Source: Bacteroidota bacterium (GTDB lineage: Bacteria; Bacteroidota; Bacteroidia; Cytophagales; Cyclobacteriaceae). From it: a stretch of DNA of 8,375 nucleotides. Location: NCBI GenBank assembly GCA_023417955.1, contig JAEZDW010000368.1, positions 1 to 8,375 of the forward strand, given 5' to 3'. A model generated the notes under the pieces. It ran no database searches and was not told the origin of the DNA. It saw only the letters and a program-made list of their open reading frames with translations. A program made the position numbers and the translations under genes. Positions 1 through 6,070 of this stretch are shown here, one piece after another. How positions within the stretch are numbered: the first letter of the stretch is position 1; each line of letters begins with the position of its first letter.

Positions 1-1827
1 CGGGGCAACTTTATTGTGAAGAGACTGGAAGTTGAAATCTTCAAGAATACCGATGACACTAACTTCCCACACTCCGTCATTGGTTCCGATTTTTATCCTG
101 GCACCAATCGGATCGTTCAAGCCAAGCGCCCTCACTGCCGAGGCGTTAATCAACACGTTAGCCGAGTCTGCCGGATTTTCACCGCTAAAGAATCTTCCCT
201 CTGTAAGATTCAGTTGATAGGTCTGCATCATGTCTTCATCAAAGCCCATGAAGTATGTTTGAACGGAGTCGCCTGAGTTTGTACGAACGTATATTTCCGG
301 GATAGTCTTCCACTCTCCGGGTACACGCGATGAAACGGCAACGTGTTCCACACCGGGAACTTTAAGAAATTCCGATTTCATCGCCTGGAATTGTCTGCGG
401 ACATTCCCGCTGTTGATATCGATAACCATCAGGCCGCTCCGCTCGAATCCGAGGTCCTTGCGCTGGATAAATTCAAGCTGTTTTCCTATGATGAGCGTTG
501 ATACAATCAGTGTAATGCTGACTGTAAACTGAAATACAACAAGTACTGATCGAAGATCAAGACGGTGCCTTGAAAAGAGACTTTGGATACGCAGTGACGT
601 AACCGGCTTGAGTTTTGCCAGGTAAAATGCAGGGTAAGTTCCGGCAAGTAAGGCAATCAGAATTGCAACGCCGATAAGCGGAGGAAGGTATGTCGCGAGC
701 GTTGTAAGATTGAGGTCGAAGTCTTTTCCGGTAATACGATTAAAAAATGGCAGGGCTACATCGATCATTATCAGCGCCAGTATTGTAGCGACGAGAGTGA
801 CTGCAAGCGTTTCAGTCATGAATTGAAAGACGAGCTGCTTCTTAAACGCGCCGGCAACTTTTCTTACACCAATCTCTTTGGCTCTTGTCGCTGTATTGGA
901 CGTCGTCAGGTTGATGTAATTGATTGCGGCCAAAATCAGGAGAAAGACTGCCATGGAAGAAAAGATATAAATGTAGGAGAGCTGTCCGCGCTTGTCCTCG
1001 ACACCTGACTCAATGCCTTCGGAATGTAAGTAGATGTCTTTGATTGCCTGAAACGACGTTCTTTGAAGTGCGGCAAATTCACCGAGATGCTTTTCCATGA
1101 GACCAGGAACTCGCTCAAGAACATTTGCGATTGCATTGTCCTCTTTCAAAACAACGTACGTGGCTGCTCCGAACCGGTCCCAACTTCCCAGATACTGTTC
1201 CCAGGTTGGGCCCGGTTGCAGCGTGGAAAACAAAAGGTCGAATTGGAGATGTGAATTCTGCGGCAGGTCTTTGAGGACACCGGTAATCTTGACGCTTCCT
1301 GCGCCCCCAACTTCAATGGTCTTGCCGAGCACATCCGTGTTTCCAAAGAAGCGTTTGGCTGTGGATTCGGTAAGTACAACGGATAGCGGATGCGTTAGTG
1401 CAGTAGTGCGGTCGCCACTGGCAAATTCGAATTCGAAGACATCGAAAAAGTTGGCGTCGGACGTCGTAAACCAGTTTCTTTCATTAAAATTTTCTTCACC
1501 TACCGTTACGACAACCTGACCTGAAGGCCGGTACAATCTTACCATTTCTTCTACCTCGGGAAAAGTATTCACAAGTTCAGGTCCGAGTGCAGGTACCGTC
1601 ATAGCGTAAGTGCGCACATCGGAGGGATTGCGCAGATCCGACGTTAACGTACGGTATGTCCGCGCCGACCTGGTATGAAAAGAATCGTATGAAAGTTCAT
1701 GACTTATGTATATGAAGAGCATCGTGCTGAACGAGATGCCAACAACGAGTCCGAGAATATTGGTTATGGCGAATGCCTTATTGCGGATGAGCGAACGGAT
1801 GGCCGTTACGAAGTAGTTCTTCAACAT
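1..1827 (-). CDS. ABC transporter permease, MacB/FtsX type (3' end missing)
   Basis: Inner-membrane permease of the MacB/FtsX superfamily. The frame is open from an ATG at 1827 to the window edge (609 codons, no stop), so the C-terminus is missing. Relatives are usually near 800 residues. The N-terminus has the typical basic start and a first membrane helix at about residues 18-42. A MacB-type periplasmic domain follows to about 280, then three FtsX helices at about 285-306, 335-360 and 380-403. Between the first two of these lies the signature INYINLTTSNTATRAKEIGVR. A second half starts with a helix at about 427-448 and a second periplasmic domain that continues off the window. The last three helices would lie beyond the edge. 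In this two-half type each half repeats the periplasmic-plus-FtsX plan. These proteins work with a separate ATPase, which is not in the window; the substrate (lipid, peptide, drug or lipoprotein) cannot be read from the sequence. There is no Shine-Dalgarno sequence; the leader just before the ATG reads AACCTCCT. Confidence 0.93.
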   Translation of the reverse strand, partial: MLKNYFVTAIRSLIRNKAFAITNILGLVVGISFSTMLFIYISHELSYDSFHTRSARTYRTLTSDLRNPSDVRTYAMTVPALGPELVNTFPEVEEMVRLYRPSGQVVVTVGEENFNERNWFTTSDANFFDVFEFEFASGDRTTALTHPLSVVLTESTAKRFFGNTDVLGKTIEVGGAGSVKITGVLKDLPQNSHLQFDLLFSTLQPGPTWEQYLGSWDRFGAATYVVLKEDNAIANVLERVPGLMEKHLGEFAALQRTSFQAIKDIYLHSEGIESGVEDKRGQLSYIYIFSSMAVFLLILAAINYINLTTSNTATRAKEIGVRKVAGAFKKQLVFQFMTETLAVTLVATILALIMIDVALPFFNRITGKDFDLNLTTLATYLPPLIGVAILIALLAGTYPAFYLAKLKPVTSLRIQSLFSRHRLDLRSVLVVFQFTVSITLIVSTLIIGKQLEFIQRKDLGFERSGLMVIDINSGNVRRQFQAMKSEFLKVPGVEHVAVSSRVPGEWKTIPEIYVRTNSGDSVQTYFMGFDEDMMQTYQLNLTEGRFFSGENPADSANVLINASAVRALGLNDPIGARIKIGTNDGVWEVSVIGILEDFNFQSLHNKVAP

Positions 1828-1867
1828 AGGAGGTTCGATCAGTTATGGAGCAGTTTGCGATTACTGT

Positions 1868-1883
1868 GCCATATAAAAATGGC
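1868..1883. other. Small hairpin in the leader of the ABC permease gene
   Basis: GCCAT and ATGGC form a 5-bp inverted repeat around a 6-nt AT-rich loop, about 40 nt upstream of the permease start. It lies in the 172-bp gap between the DUF2200 stop and the permease ATG. It has no T-run on either side, so it is not a convincing terminator. I found no clear TAnnTTTG box for the permease in this gap, so the gene may be read through from DUF2200 or use a promoter I cannot recognise. Confidence 0.2.
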
Positions 1884-1999
1884 CCTGCTTAGGCGAAAAT
1901 CAGGTGTCCGGGATATTTCGATGTTCACACACGGCGAGATACTGTCCGGAAGCGGGCGCAGAAGTGTACTAATAGAAGGAGAATAATTGCTTTGAATGC

Positions 2000-2365
2000 C
2001 TATGATCCACGAAGTATCTTTTCCATTTTCCGTCCTTTAGCCAACTCGTCAACGAGTTTATCGAGGTAGCGTGCTTGCTGTGTGAGTGGGTTTTGGATTT
2101 CTTCGACGCGATATCCGCAGATGGCACCTGTGATGAGGCTGGCGTTCGGATTCAACTTTGCCTTTTCGAAAAACTCTTTGAACGTAACTTTCTTGTCTAT
2201 GAGTTCCTGCAGTTTCTTGTCGTTAAACCCCGTCAACCATTTGATGACTTCGTGCAGTTCTTCTTTCGTTCGGCCTTTTTTTGTGACCTTCTCGACGTAA
2301 AAAGGATAAACAGAAGCGAAAACCATTTTTGCGATCCGTTCGTCGTGGTGGCTTGTGTCAGTCAT
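2000..2365 (-). CDS. DUF2200 family protein
   Basis: Small soluble protein of 121 residues, close to the usual length of the DUF2200 family, whose function is not known to me. Family features are all present: ASVYPFYVEKVTKKGRTK at about 17-34, IKWLTGF at 41-47, the TFKEFFEKAKLNPNASLITG block at 61-80, CGYRVEEI at 83-90, and a C-terminal RYLDKLVDELAKGRKMEKIL segment at 99-118. It has no signal peptide or membrane helix, so it should be cytoplasmic. The reading frame extends upstream to an ATG at 2419, but I place the start at 2365. The extra 18 residues are not family-like, and a good promoter -7 box at 2407-2414 lies inside that extension. The gene sits between the J-domain gene (upstream) and the ABC permease gene (downstream), all on the minus strand, and appears to have its own promoter. 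Confidence 0.9.
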   Translation of the reverse strand: MTDTSHHDERIAKMVFASVYPFYVEKVTKKGRTKEELHEVIKWLTGFNDKKLQELIDKKVTFKEFFEKAKLNPNASLITGAICGYRVEEIQNPLTQQARYLDKLVDELAKGRKMEKILRGS

Positions 2366-2391
2366 AAGCGTTTCTCTTTCGTGAGTCCGGA

Positions 2392-2403
2392 TTGGTCGAC
2401 CAA
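2392..2403. promoter_or_regulatory. 12-bp perfect palindrome at predicted transcription start of DUF2200 gene
   Basis: TTGGTCGACCAA is a perfect 12-bp palindrome. It begins a few bases downstream of the predicted -7 box (2407-2414) and so covers the expected transcription start, 27 nt or more before the chosen ATG. A dimeric repressor bound here would block initiation. It could also be chance; there is no second copy in the window. Confidence 0.35.
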
Positions 2404-2406
2404 ACT

Positions 2407-2438
2407 CAAATATAATCATTGTGTACTTTGCCTGTCAA
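2407..2438 (-). promoter_or_regulatory. Bacteroidota-type promoter of the DUF2200 gene
   Basis: On the minus strand TATATTTG (2407-2414) matches the phylum's -7 consensus TAnnTTTG exactly. A TTG at 2436-2438 lies 21 nt upstream, within the usual spacing for the -33 element. Transcription would start near 2400, giving a leader of about 35 nt before the ATG at 2365. This rules against the longer reading frame that begins at 2419. Confidence 0.6.
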
Positions 2439-2461
2439 TCGCTTTTCGGCAGTGGGCACCG

Positions 2462-3250
2462 CTAGGTTAAAAAGTAAAAAATTACGACAGCCAGCAAGAG
2501 CATCAAAGGCGGAGCCAGGCTGAATTGGAAGGCAGCCGAACTGTGTTTTCGCATTGCGACAGAAACTCCCGCAAAAACAAGGATCACATAGTGAAATGGT
2601 ATCGCGAAGGAGTAGAGTGTTCGCGTAGGCTTTAAGTCGTGTGTTTGATCGTCAACGGATACGGTGGCTACGGTTGGAATTCTGAACAGCGGGCTTACCC
2701 CGACCGTTATCCGGCGTCCCTGGACTGTAAGCGCCGTGCTTGTGCCTTCAGGAATTGTAAAAGTGCAATGCTCCGTTTGAATGTATGGGATGTAGTACCT
2801 CTCGGCCCTTACCTGCCTGACTGTTTCCCATCTTTTTAAAATATGATCGCTATACTTTATGGAAGGCAGAAGTTCGTCGACGACGGCAACCACTGCAAGG
2901 GCCAAGATGAATACGTTGATTTTATATAGACGACCAAAAAGATTCTTTTCCCGTTCGAGTTTAACACGACGTTCTTCTGCCATTTTTCTCCGATACTCAC
3001 GGCGATGAACTTCCCTCGGATCTTCCTCCGGAACGGGTACGTCTATAAATTCGTAGACACCCGAATCGAACGCCCGCCTTCGTTCAGGATTACTTAGAAT
3101 CTCGTAGGCTTCGTTGATAAGAGCAATTGTCTGCGTGTCATCCTTACCTGTTGCATCGGGGTGATGTTGCTTGACAGCGTTTCTGTACGCTGCCTTTATT
3201 TCTGCATCGCTTGCATTACTGTTAACACCTAAAACGTGGTACGGATTCAT
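2462..3250 (-). CDS. Membrane-anchored J-domain (DnaJ-like) protein
   Basis: A 262-residue protein with an N-terminal J-domain at about residues 3-62 that carries the HPD motif at 30-32, the element that stimulates Hsp70 ATPase. Helix III is seen as INEAYEILSNPERRRAFD. A highly charged linker rich in Arg, Glu and Lys follows at about 76-102, then a membrane helix at about 110-128. A segment of about 90 residues (129-217) rich in beta-type residues comes next, then two helices at about 218-234 and 243-261. It lacks the Gly/Phe, zinc-finger and C-terminal domains of true DnaJ, so it is not the general chaperone. With the J-domain in the cytoplasm, the 129-217 segment should face the periplasm. 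I chose the ATG at 3250; an in-frame GTG two codons upstream (3256) is the alternative. It probably recruits DnaK to the membrane; the client is unknown. Confidence 0.85.
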   Translation of the reverse strand: MNPYHVLGVNSNASDAEIKAAYRNAVKQHHPDATGKDDTQTIALINEAYEILSNPERRRAFDSGVYEFIDVPVPEEDPREVHRREYRRKMAEERRVKLEREKNLFGRLYKINVFILALAVVAVVDELLPSIKYSDHILKRWETVRQVRAERYYIPYIQTEHCTFTIPEGTSTALTVQGRRITVGVSPLFRIPTVATVSVDDQTHDLKPTRTLYSFAIPFHYVILVFAGVSVAMRKHSSAAFQFSLAPPLMLLLAVVIFYFLT

Positions 3251-3285
3251 TAGCACACAAACTGAAAGATACCAGAAAGTTCTAC

Positions 3286-3367
3286 GCCTTCTCTGTGCCT
3301 TGTGTGTTTTCTGTGCGTTATTCTGTGCCTTCTCTGTGCTTTCTGTGTTTTCTGTGCGTTTTATTCT
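3286..3367. repeat. Two tandem copies of a 41-bp repeat made of CTGTG-type subunits
   Basis: Copy 1 is 3286-3326 and copy 2 is 3327-3367. The first 34 positions match at 32 sites; the last seven differ. Each copy is built from shorter units of about 9-11 bp centred on CTGTG followed by CTT, CGTT or TTT. On the minus strand it reads as CACAGA-rich. The block starts five bases after the phosphoribosyltransferase stop and ends 35 bases before the J-domain gene's start, so it fills the gap almost completely. It is not CRISPR: there are no unique spacers. Confidence 0.85.
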
Positions 3368-3371
3368 TATT

Positions 3372-4016
3372 CTACCGCCTCACTGTCTCAATCACCGAAA
3401 TTACCTCCTCATCAGTAAGCGAATGAAAATCACTATACGCCTGAGAAACCGCGTGAAAAATATCCGGCTGCTCAAGAATCACAACCTCATCCGCAAGCGT
3501 ATTAATTTCATTCAGATACCTTCTGCCTGACACAGGAGCTGCTACTATTACTTTCGCAGCCTTTCTGCTCCGACACATCTTGATAGCGGGAACGATGGTA
3601 GAACCAGTAGCGATACCATCGTCGGCGATGATCACCACGCGGTTGTGCATATTTGGTAATGGCTTTCCTTTTCTGAATCGCTCCACACGGCGTTTGATTT
3701 CAAGGTTTTGTACCATGTGAATCTTATGCAGCGTATCGCGATCAATCTCCTGAGCAGTGCTGTTAAGGAAAACCGATCCGTCTTCTGCTGCGGCTCCAAG
3801 AGCGAGGTCGTGCATCACGGGATGAGGAAGTTTCTTTGTTATCAGTACCGACATTTCAGCGTTTAACACCTTAGCAATCTCCCTGGCCACAGGTACGCCC
3901 CCACGAGGAATTCCAAGGACGAGTGCATTCGTATTCTTGTATTTCCGCTCCAGAAGTTTTCCAACCTCGAACCCTGCATCCGTCCGGTTCATAAATGTTT
4001 TCCCTGCTATGATCAT
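3372..4016 (-). CDS. Phosphoribosyltransferase family protein (COG1926 type)
   Basis: Cytoplasmic protein of 214 residues in the type I phosphoribosyltransferase fold. The PRPP-binding loop is clear at residues 127-140 (VVIIADDGIATGST), with the paired acidic residues D132 and D133 and the TGST phosphate loop. A second conserved element, LGIPRGGVPVA, lies at 34-44, and a hood-like segment around 60-80 includes KKLPHP and LALGA. This pattern fits the 'predicted phosphoribosyltransferase' group rather than the named hypoxanthine, adenine or orotate enzymes, and its acceptor base is unknown. Family members are often found among stress-related genes. The ATG at 4016 gives MIIAGKTFMNRTDAG; an internal ATG at 3992 (residue 9) is also possible, since many relatives begin close to that motif. 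The gene lies 66 nt after the four-helix membrane protein gene on the same strand, so the two may be co-transcribed. Confidence 0.88.
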   Translation of the reverse strand: MIIAGKTFMNRTDAGFEVGKLLERKYKNTNALVLGIPRGGVPVAREIAKVLNAEMSVLITKKLPHPVMHDLALGAAAEDGSVFLNSTAQEIDRDTLHKIHMVQNLEIKRRVERFRKGKPLPNMHNRVVIIADDGIATGSTIVPAIKMCRSRKAAKVIVAAPVSGRRYLNEINTLADEVVILEQPDIFHAVSQAYSDFHSLTDEEVISVIETVRR

Positions 4017-4082
4017 ACCTCAATTAATTGCTCTCTGAACTGTTCAAAAACTTTGTACCTGTTGGAACATAGTCGACGGAAC

Positions 4083-4505
4083 CTACCGAATGAACACCGT
4101 TGTCTTCCGTTCGAGTGATTTGCGATGGTCGAGCAGTTCCAACCATGCAATCCAGGCCCATCTGACGATAAAGAACAACTGGAGTATTCCGTCAAGCATG
4201 TAGACATTGGAGATCACGTCAGCCAGCGCATAATGAAAATCGATAACTGCAAACACTACGGCCGTCAACCCACCAAGGAGAATTGCGGGTATTCGTGATG
4301 CCTTTATCCAGAGGAATGCGATCAGCGCGAAACTGACGGGTATGAGCATTGCACCGACAGTTTTAACAAGCCAGATGTCTTCTTTGGGTCCGGTTGCGGC
4401 GATGAAACTTTCAATATGAATGAGTGGCCAAACACCGGTAATGAAAGTATAGATGCTCTGCACAATGAGGAGAGAACGAAACGCTTTTGTGGTCCTATGC
4501 CGCAT
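4083..4505 (-). CDS. Four-helix membrane protein of unknown function
   Basis: A 140-residue, very hydrophobic protein with four predicted membrane helices at about 9-31, 46-66, 71-90 and 101-122, a basic N-terminus (MRHRTTK) and a basic tail. The short loop after helix 1 contains GPKEDIWLVKTVG (39-51), followed by a conserved-looking FHYALADVISNVYMLDGILQ segment before helix 4. I recall similar small membrane proteins in Bacteroidota and Actinobacteria with the same GPK-D-WLVKTVG pattern, but no function is known to me. No cofactor or catalytic motif is visible. Start at the ATG at 4505; no earlier in-frame start is apparent. Downstream, the phosphoribosyltransferase gene begins 66 nt after this stop. 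Confidence 0.75.
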   Translation of the reverse strand: MRHRTTKAFRSLLIVQSIYTFITGVWPLIHIESFIAATGPKEDIWLVKTVGAMLIPVSFALIAFLWIKASRIPAILLGGLTAVVFAVIDFHYALADVISNVYMLDGILQLFFIVRWAWIAWLELLDHRKSLERKTTVFIR

Positions 4506-4558
4506 GATACAGGAAGAATTGATATCCCTTTACGTCACTGTTCAAATCAAATGCCCGT

Positions 4559-4768
4559 CTAGCTGGTGCCGATCCCTGTTATTGTCGTGCGGTAATCAGA
4601 AGTTCCAACGTTGAGGGTATACGCTGATCGCGGACGGCTGCGGAGGCTTACCCGTTTCTGAGGAGCGTCCATCCACGTGATGGGAAATGTTTTCCCTTTG
4701 GCGTTGGGCCGGCTGTGCAGGAATGAGTTTCGATCTGCTCCGCGTTTGTCAGTGAGATTTACTGACAT
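4559..4768 (-). CDS. Possible small protein (69 aa), doubtful
   Basis: An open frame of 69 codons, rich in Arg, Lys, Ser and Thr, with no signal peptide or membrane helix. It occupies the gap between the four-helix membrane protein gene (53 nt downstream) and the divergent DUF4142 gene (25 nt away). The first residues (MSVNLTDKRGADR) faintly resemble the start of DUF3606 proteins, but the remainder does not fit that family and I found no frameshift that would restore it. Its start overlaps the inverted repeat at 4747-4767, and any promoter would have to lie inside the DUF4142 gene. It may be a real lineage-specific gene or simply an open frame in non-coding DNA. Confidence 0.3.
   Translation of the reverse strand: MSVNLTDKRGADRNSFLHSRPNAKGKTFPITWMDAPQKRVSLRSRPRSAYTLNVGTSDYRTTITGIGTS
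4747..4767. promoter_or_regulatory. 7-bp inverted repeat upstream of the DUF4142 gene
   Basis: TGTCAGT and ACTGACA form a perfect 7-bp inverted repeat separated by 7 nt, ending 26 nt before the DUF4142 start. A TTTG at 4745-4748 and a TA-containing stretch at 4768-4775 are spaced like -33 and -7 elements, with the repeat filling the interval, but the -7 match is poor. The shape and place suit an operator; the RNA could also form a small hairpin. Confidence 0.35.
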
Positions 4769-4793
4769 ATCACGAAATTAAAACAAACAGCTT

Positions 4794-5366
4794 ATGGAAT
4801 CGAAGAGATGGTTTTTTGCGATAGCGCTGGCGGCGGTAGTATGGACGGCATGTGATGATGATGACAATGATTCTGACCGCAACGACTTTAATGATGCAGA
4901 CGAGACATTTGTTGAGAGTGCTGCAATGAGTAACATGGCAGAAATTGAAATGGGTGAACTGGCCTTGACGAAAGGTACTGATAGTTTGGTGAGAGCTTTT
5001 GCTGAAAGTATGGTTAATGATCATACGACCGCGCAGGATGAGCTTGCCGATATCGCCGACAACGACGACGATGTCGACTGGCCGGCAAATCTTGATCAGG
5101 AGCATCAGGGAATCCTGGAAACTTTGTCGCAATTTGAAGGCCACCGGTTTGATTCGGCATACATTGCGTCGCAGGTGACCGCACATGAAAGAGCTGTGCA
5201 GCTATTTCAGCGGGGCCGTGATAACGGACGAAATAGTGATGTACGAAGTTATATCAATAAGTATCTTCCGAAAATTGAAATGCATCTCGAGAAGGCTGAT
5301 AGCATAAAGGCTGTACTGCCGGATCGACAACATCACGATGAAGCGGTTAGTCCAGCCGGTTCGTAA
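4794..5366 (+). CDS. DUF4142 family lipoprotein
   Basis: A 190-residue secreted helical protein. Residues 1-20 (MESKRWFFAIALAAVVWTAC) form a lipoprotein-type signal with Cys20 as the probable lipidated residue; Trp at -3 is unusual for a lipobox. Immediately after the cysteine comes an acidic run, DDDDNDSD, which resembles the export signal that sends some Bacteroidota lipoproteins to the cell surface. The DUF4142 domain spans about 36-173 and shows the family elements: FVESAAMSNMAEIEMGELAL, RAFAESMVNDHTTA with His77, FDSAYIASQVTAHERAV with His131, and YLPKIEMHLEKA with His164. The fold is thought to be a ferritin-like four-helix bundle; the role is unknown, though such genes often appear among stress genes. 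Start is the ATG at 4794. It is a single-gene unit closed by a terminator right after the stop. Confidence 0.9.
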   Translation: MESKRWFFAIALAAVVWTACDDDDNDSDRNDFNDADETFVESAAMSNMAEIEMGELALTKGTDSLVRAFAESMVNDHTTAQDELADIADNDDDVDWPANLDQEHQGILETLSQFEGHRFDSAYIASQVTAHERAVQLFQRGRDNGRNSDVRSYINKYLPKIEMHLEKADSIKAVLPDRQHHDEAVSPAGS

Positions 5367-5376
5367 GCATAAAATC

Positions 5377-5411
5377 AAAAAAGGCCCGCAATGACGGGCC
5401 CTTTTGTTTTT
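5377..5411. terminator. Bidirectional rho-independent terminator
   Basis: GGCCCG (5383-5388) and CGGGCC (5395-5400) pair around a 6-nt loop. An A-run lies to the left and a T-run to the right, so both strands show a GC stem followed by U residues. It sits between the convergent DUF4142 (+) and DoxX-like (-) genes and would stop transcription from both. Confidence 0.9.
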
Positions 5412-5436
5412 AATTGATTGTGAAAAATATTTGGAT

Positions 5437-5844
5437 CTACGAAAAAATCAGCTTCCGGAATTCAGCATTTCTTAGAATAACAGAACCCCATGCAAGTATC
5501 CCCAGGTACACCGGAAATAGAATGTGCGAAAACAACGGGTTGTCAAGACGCACATGCGTAGCGATCGCGCCGCCCCAGTATCCTGTAAGAAGTATCGCTC
5601 CAATTAATTGCGTGCGTGGAAATGTGAATAAGAGTATTGATGTAAGTCCAAGTGTGCCGAGAACAGGGAGGTGGTGTGCCTGGAATCCAAGGTCGGTAGT
5701 GGCCGTAACAACTTCATCATTGGGAATGAATTTGAAGATGCTGTCCATAAGCATAAAGGCGATTACTATTCCGCCCATGATTCTGCCAGTCCAAAGTTGT
5801 GCTTTTGAAGTTGGATTAACTGTCGTTTCAATTGTTGTTGTCAT
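5437..5844 (-). CDS. DoxX-like family membrane protein
   Basis: A 135-residue inner-membrane protein with four predicted helices at about 20-39, 59-75, 78-97 and 105-123. The family pattern is easy to see: GRIMGGIVIAFMLMDSIFKF in helix 1, FPRTQLIGAILLTGYWGGAIATHVR across helix 3 (PRT at 76-78; GGAIATHVR at 91-99), then PLFSHILFPVYLGILAWGSV and a terminal LRNAEFR. This is the DoxX-like group common in Bacteroidota. Some DoxX relatives are linked to quinone or thiosulfate redox chemistry or to redox stress complexes in other phyla, but no such activity can be assigned to this branch. The N-terminal 18 residues are polar and rich in Thr. The gene is monocistronic, with a -7 box upstream and a shared terminator downstream. 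Confidence 0.85.
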   Translation of the reverse strand: MTTTIETTVNPTSKAQLWTGRIMGGIVIAFMLMDSIFKFIPNDEVVTATTDLGFQAHHLPVLGTLGLTSILLFTFPRTQLIGAILLTGYWGGAIATHVRLDNPLFSHILFPVYLGILAWGSVILRNAEFRKLIFS

Positions 5845-5899
5845 AATTTCTGAATTTTAATAAATGCGTTGTCGTATGTTTTGCTTTTGATTGATAATA

Positions 5900-5907
5900 C
5901 AAAGCTA
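5900..5907 (-). promoter_or_regulatory. Probable -7 promoter box of the DoxX-like gene
   Basis: TAGCTTTG on the minus strand is an exact match to the Bacteroidota -7 consensus TAnnTTTG, 56 nt before the ATG at 5844. That would give a leader of about 50 nt. I could not find a good TTG at the -33 distance, so support comes from the -7 box and its position alone. Confidence 0.45.
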
Positions 5908-6070
5908 GGTGGCAGCGCTGACTTTGAGGGGGTGTAGGCGCGACATCGGGAAAGGTAGATTGCGGCAAACAATGAGAAAGGTTAATTAAATCGGAAACAG
6001 ATCCCCGGGACGTGCGTTCTCATGGCCGACTATGGCCTTTTATGCTATCTTTAAGCGGACTTTTGTGCGA

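Noticed and set aside
1699..1986. Plus-strand open frame of 95 codons
   Set aside because: It lies mostly antisense to the clear N-terminus of the ABC permease; its protein resembles no family, and the AGGAGG near 1828 is the complement of the permease leader.
2075..2470. Plus-strand frame of 131 codons
   Set aside because: Antisense to the well-supported DUF2200 gene and its promoter; its sequence is a typical Phe/Cys-rich shadow.
3286..3367. CRISPR-like array
   Set aside because: The units are contiguous and degenerate with no unique spacers, and no cas genes are nearby.
3171..3530. Plus-strand frame of 119 codons with a Cys/Phe/Val-rich repeat
   Set aside because: It is antisense to two real genes, and its repetitive middle is simply the translated 41-bp DNA repeat.
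4021..4030. CAATTAATTG palindrome, also present at 5601-5610
   Set aside because: AT-rich and short; the second copy lies inside the DoxX-like coding region, so a shared operator is unlikely.
4013..4207. Minus-strand frame of 64 codons overlapping the phosphoribosyltransferase start
   Set aside because: It is an alternative frame of the four-helix membrane protein gene and its downstream gap, with no family resemblance.
4770..5186. Minus-strand frame of 138 codons
   Set aside because: Fully antisense to the DUF4142 lipoprotein gene, which has clear family motifs.
5414..5860. Plus-strand frame of 148 codons
   Set aside because: Antisense to the DoxX-like gene, whose conserved motifs are unmistakable.
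6032..6070. Upstream start of the DUF6377-type gene
   Set aside because: It would add 13 residues before the signal peptide; the ATG at 6071 gives a conventional signal sequence, although the longer form cannot be excluded.
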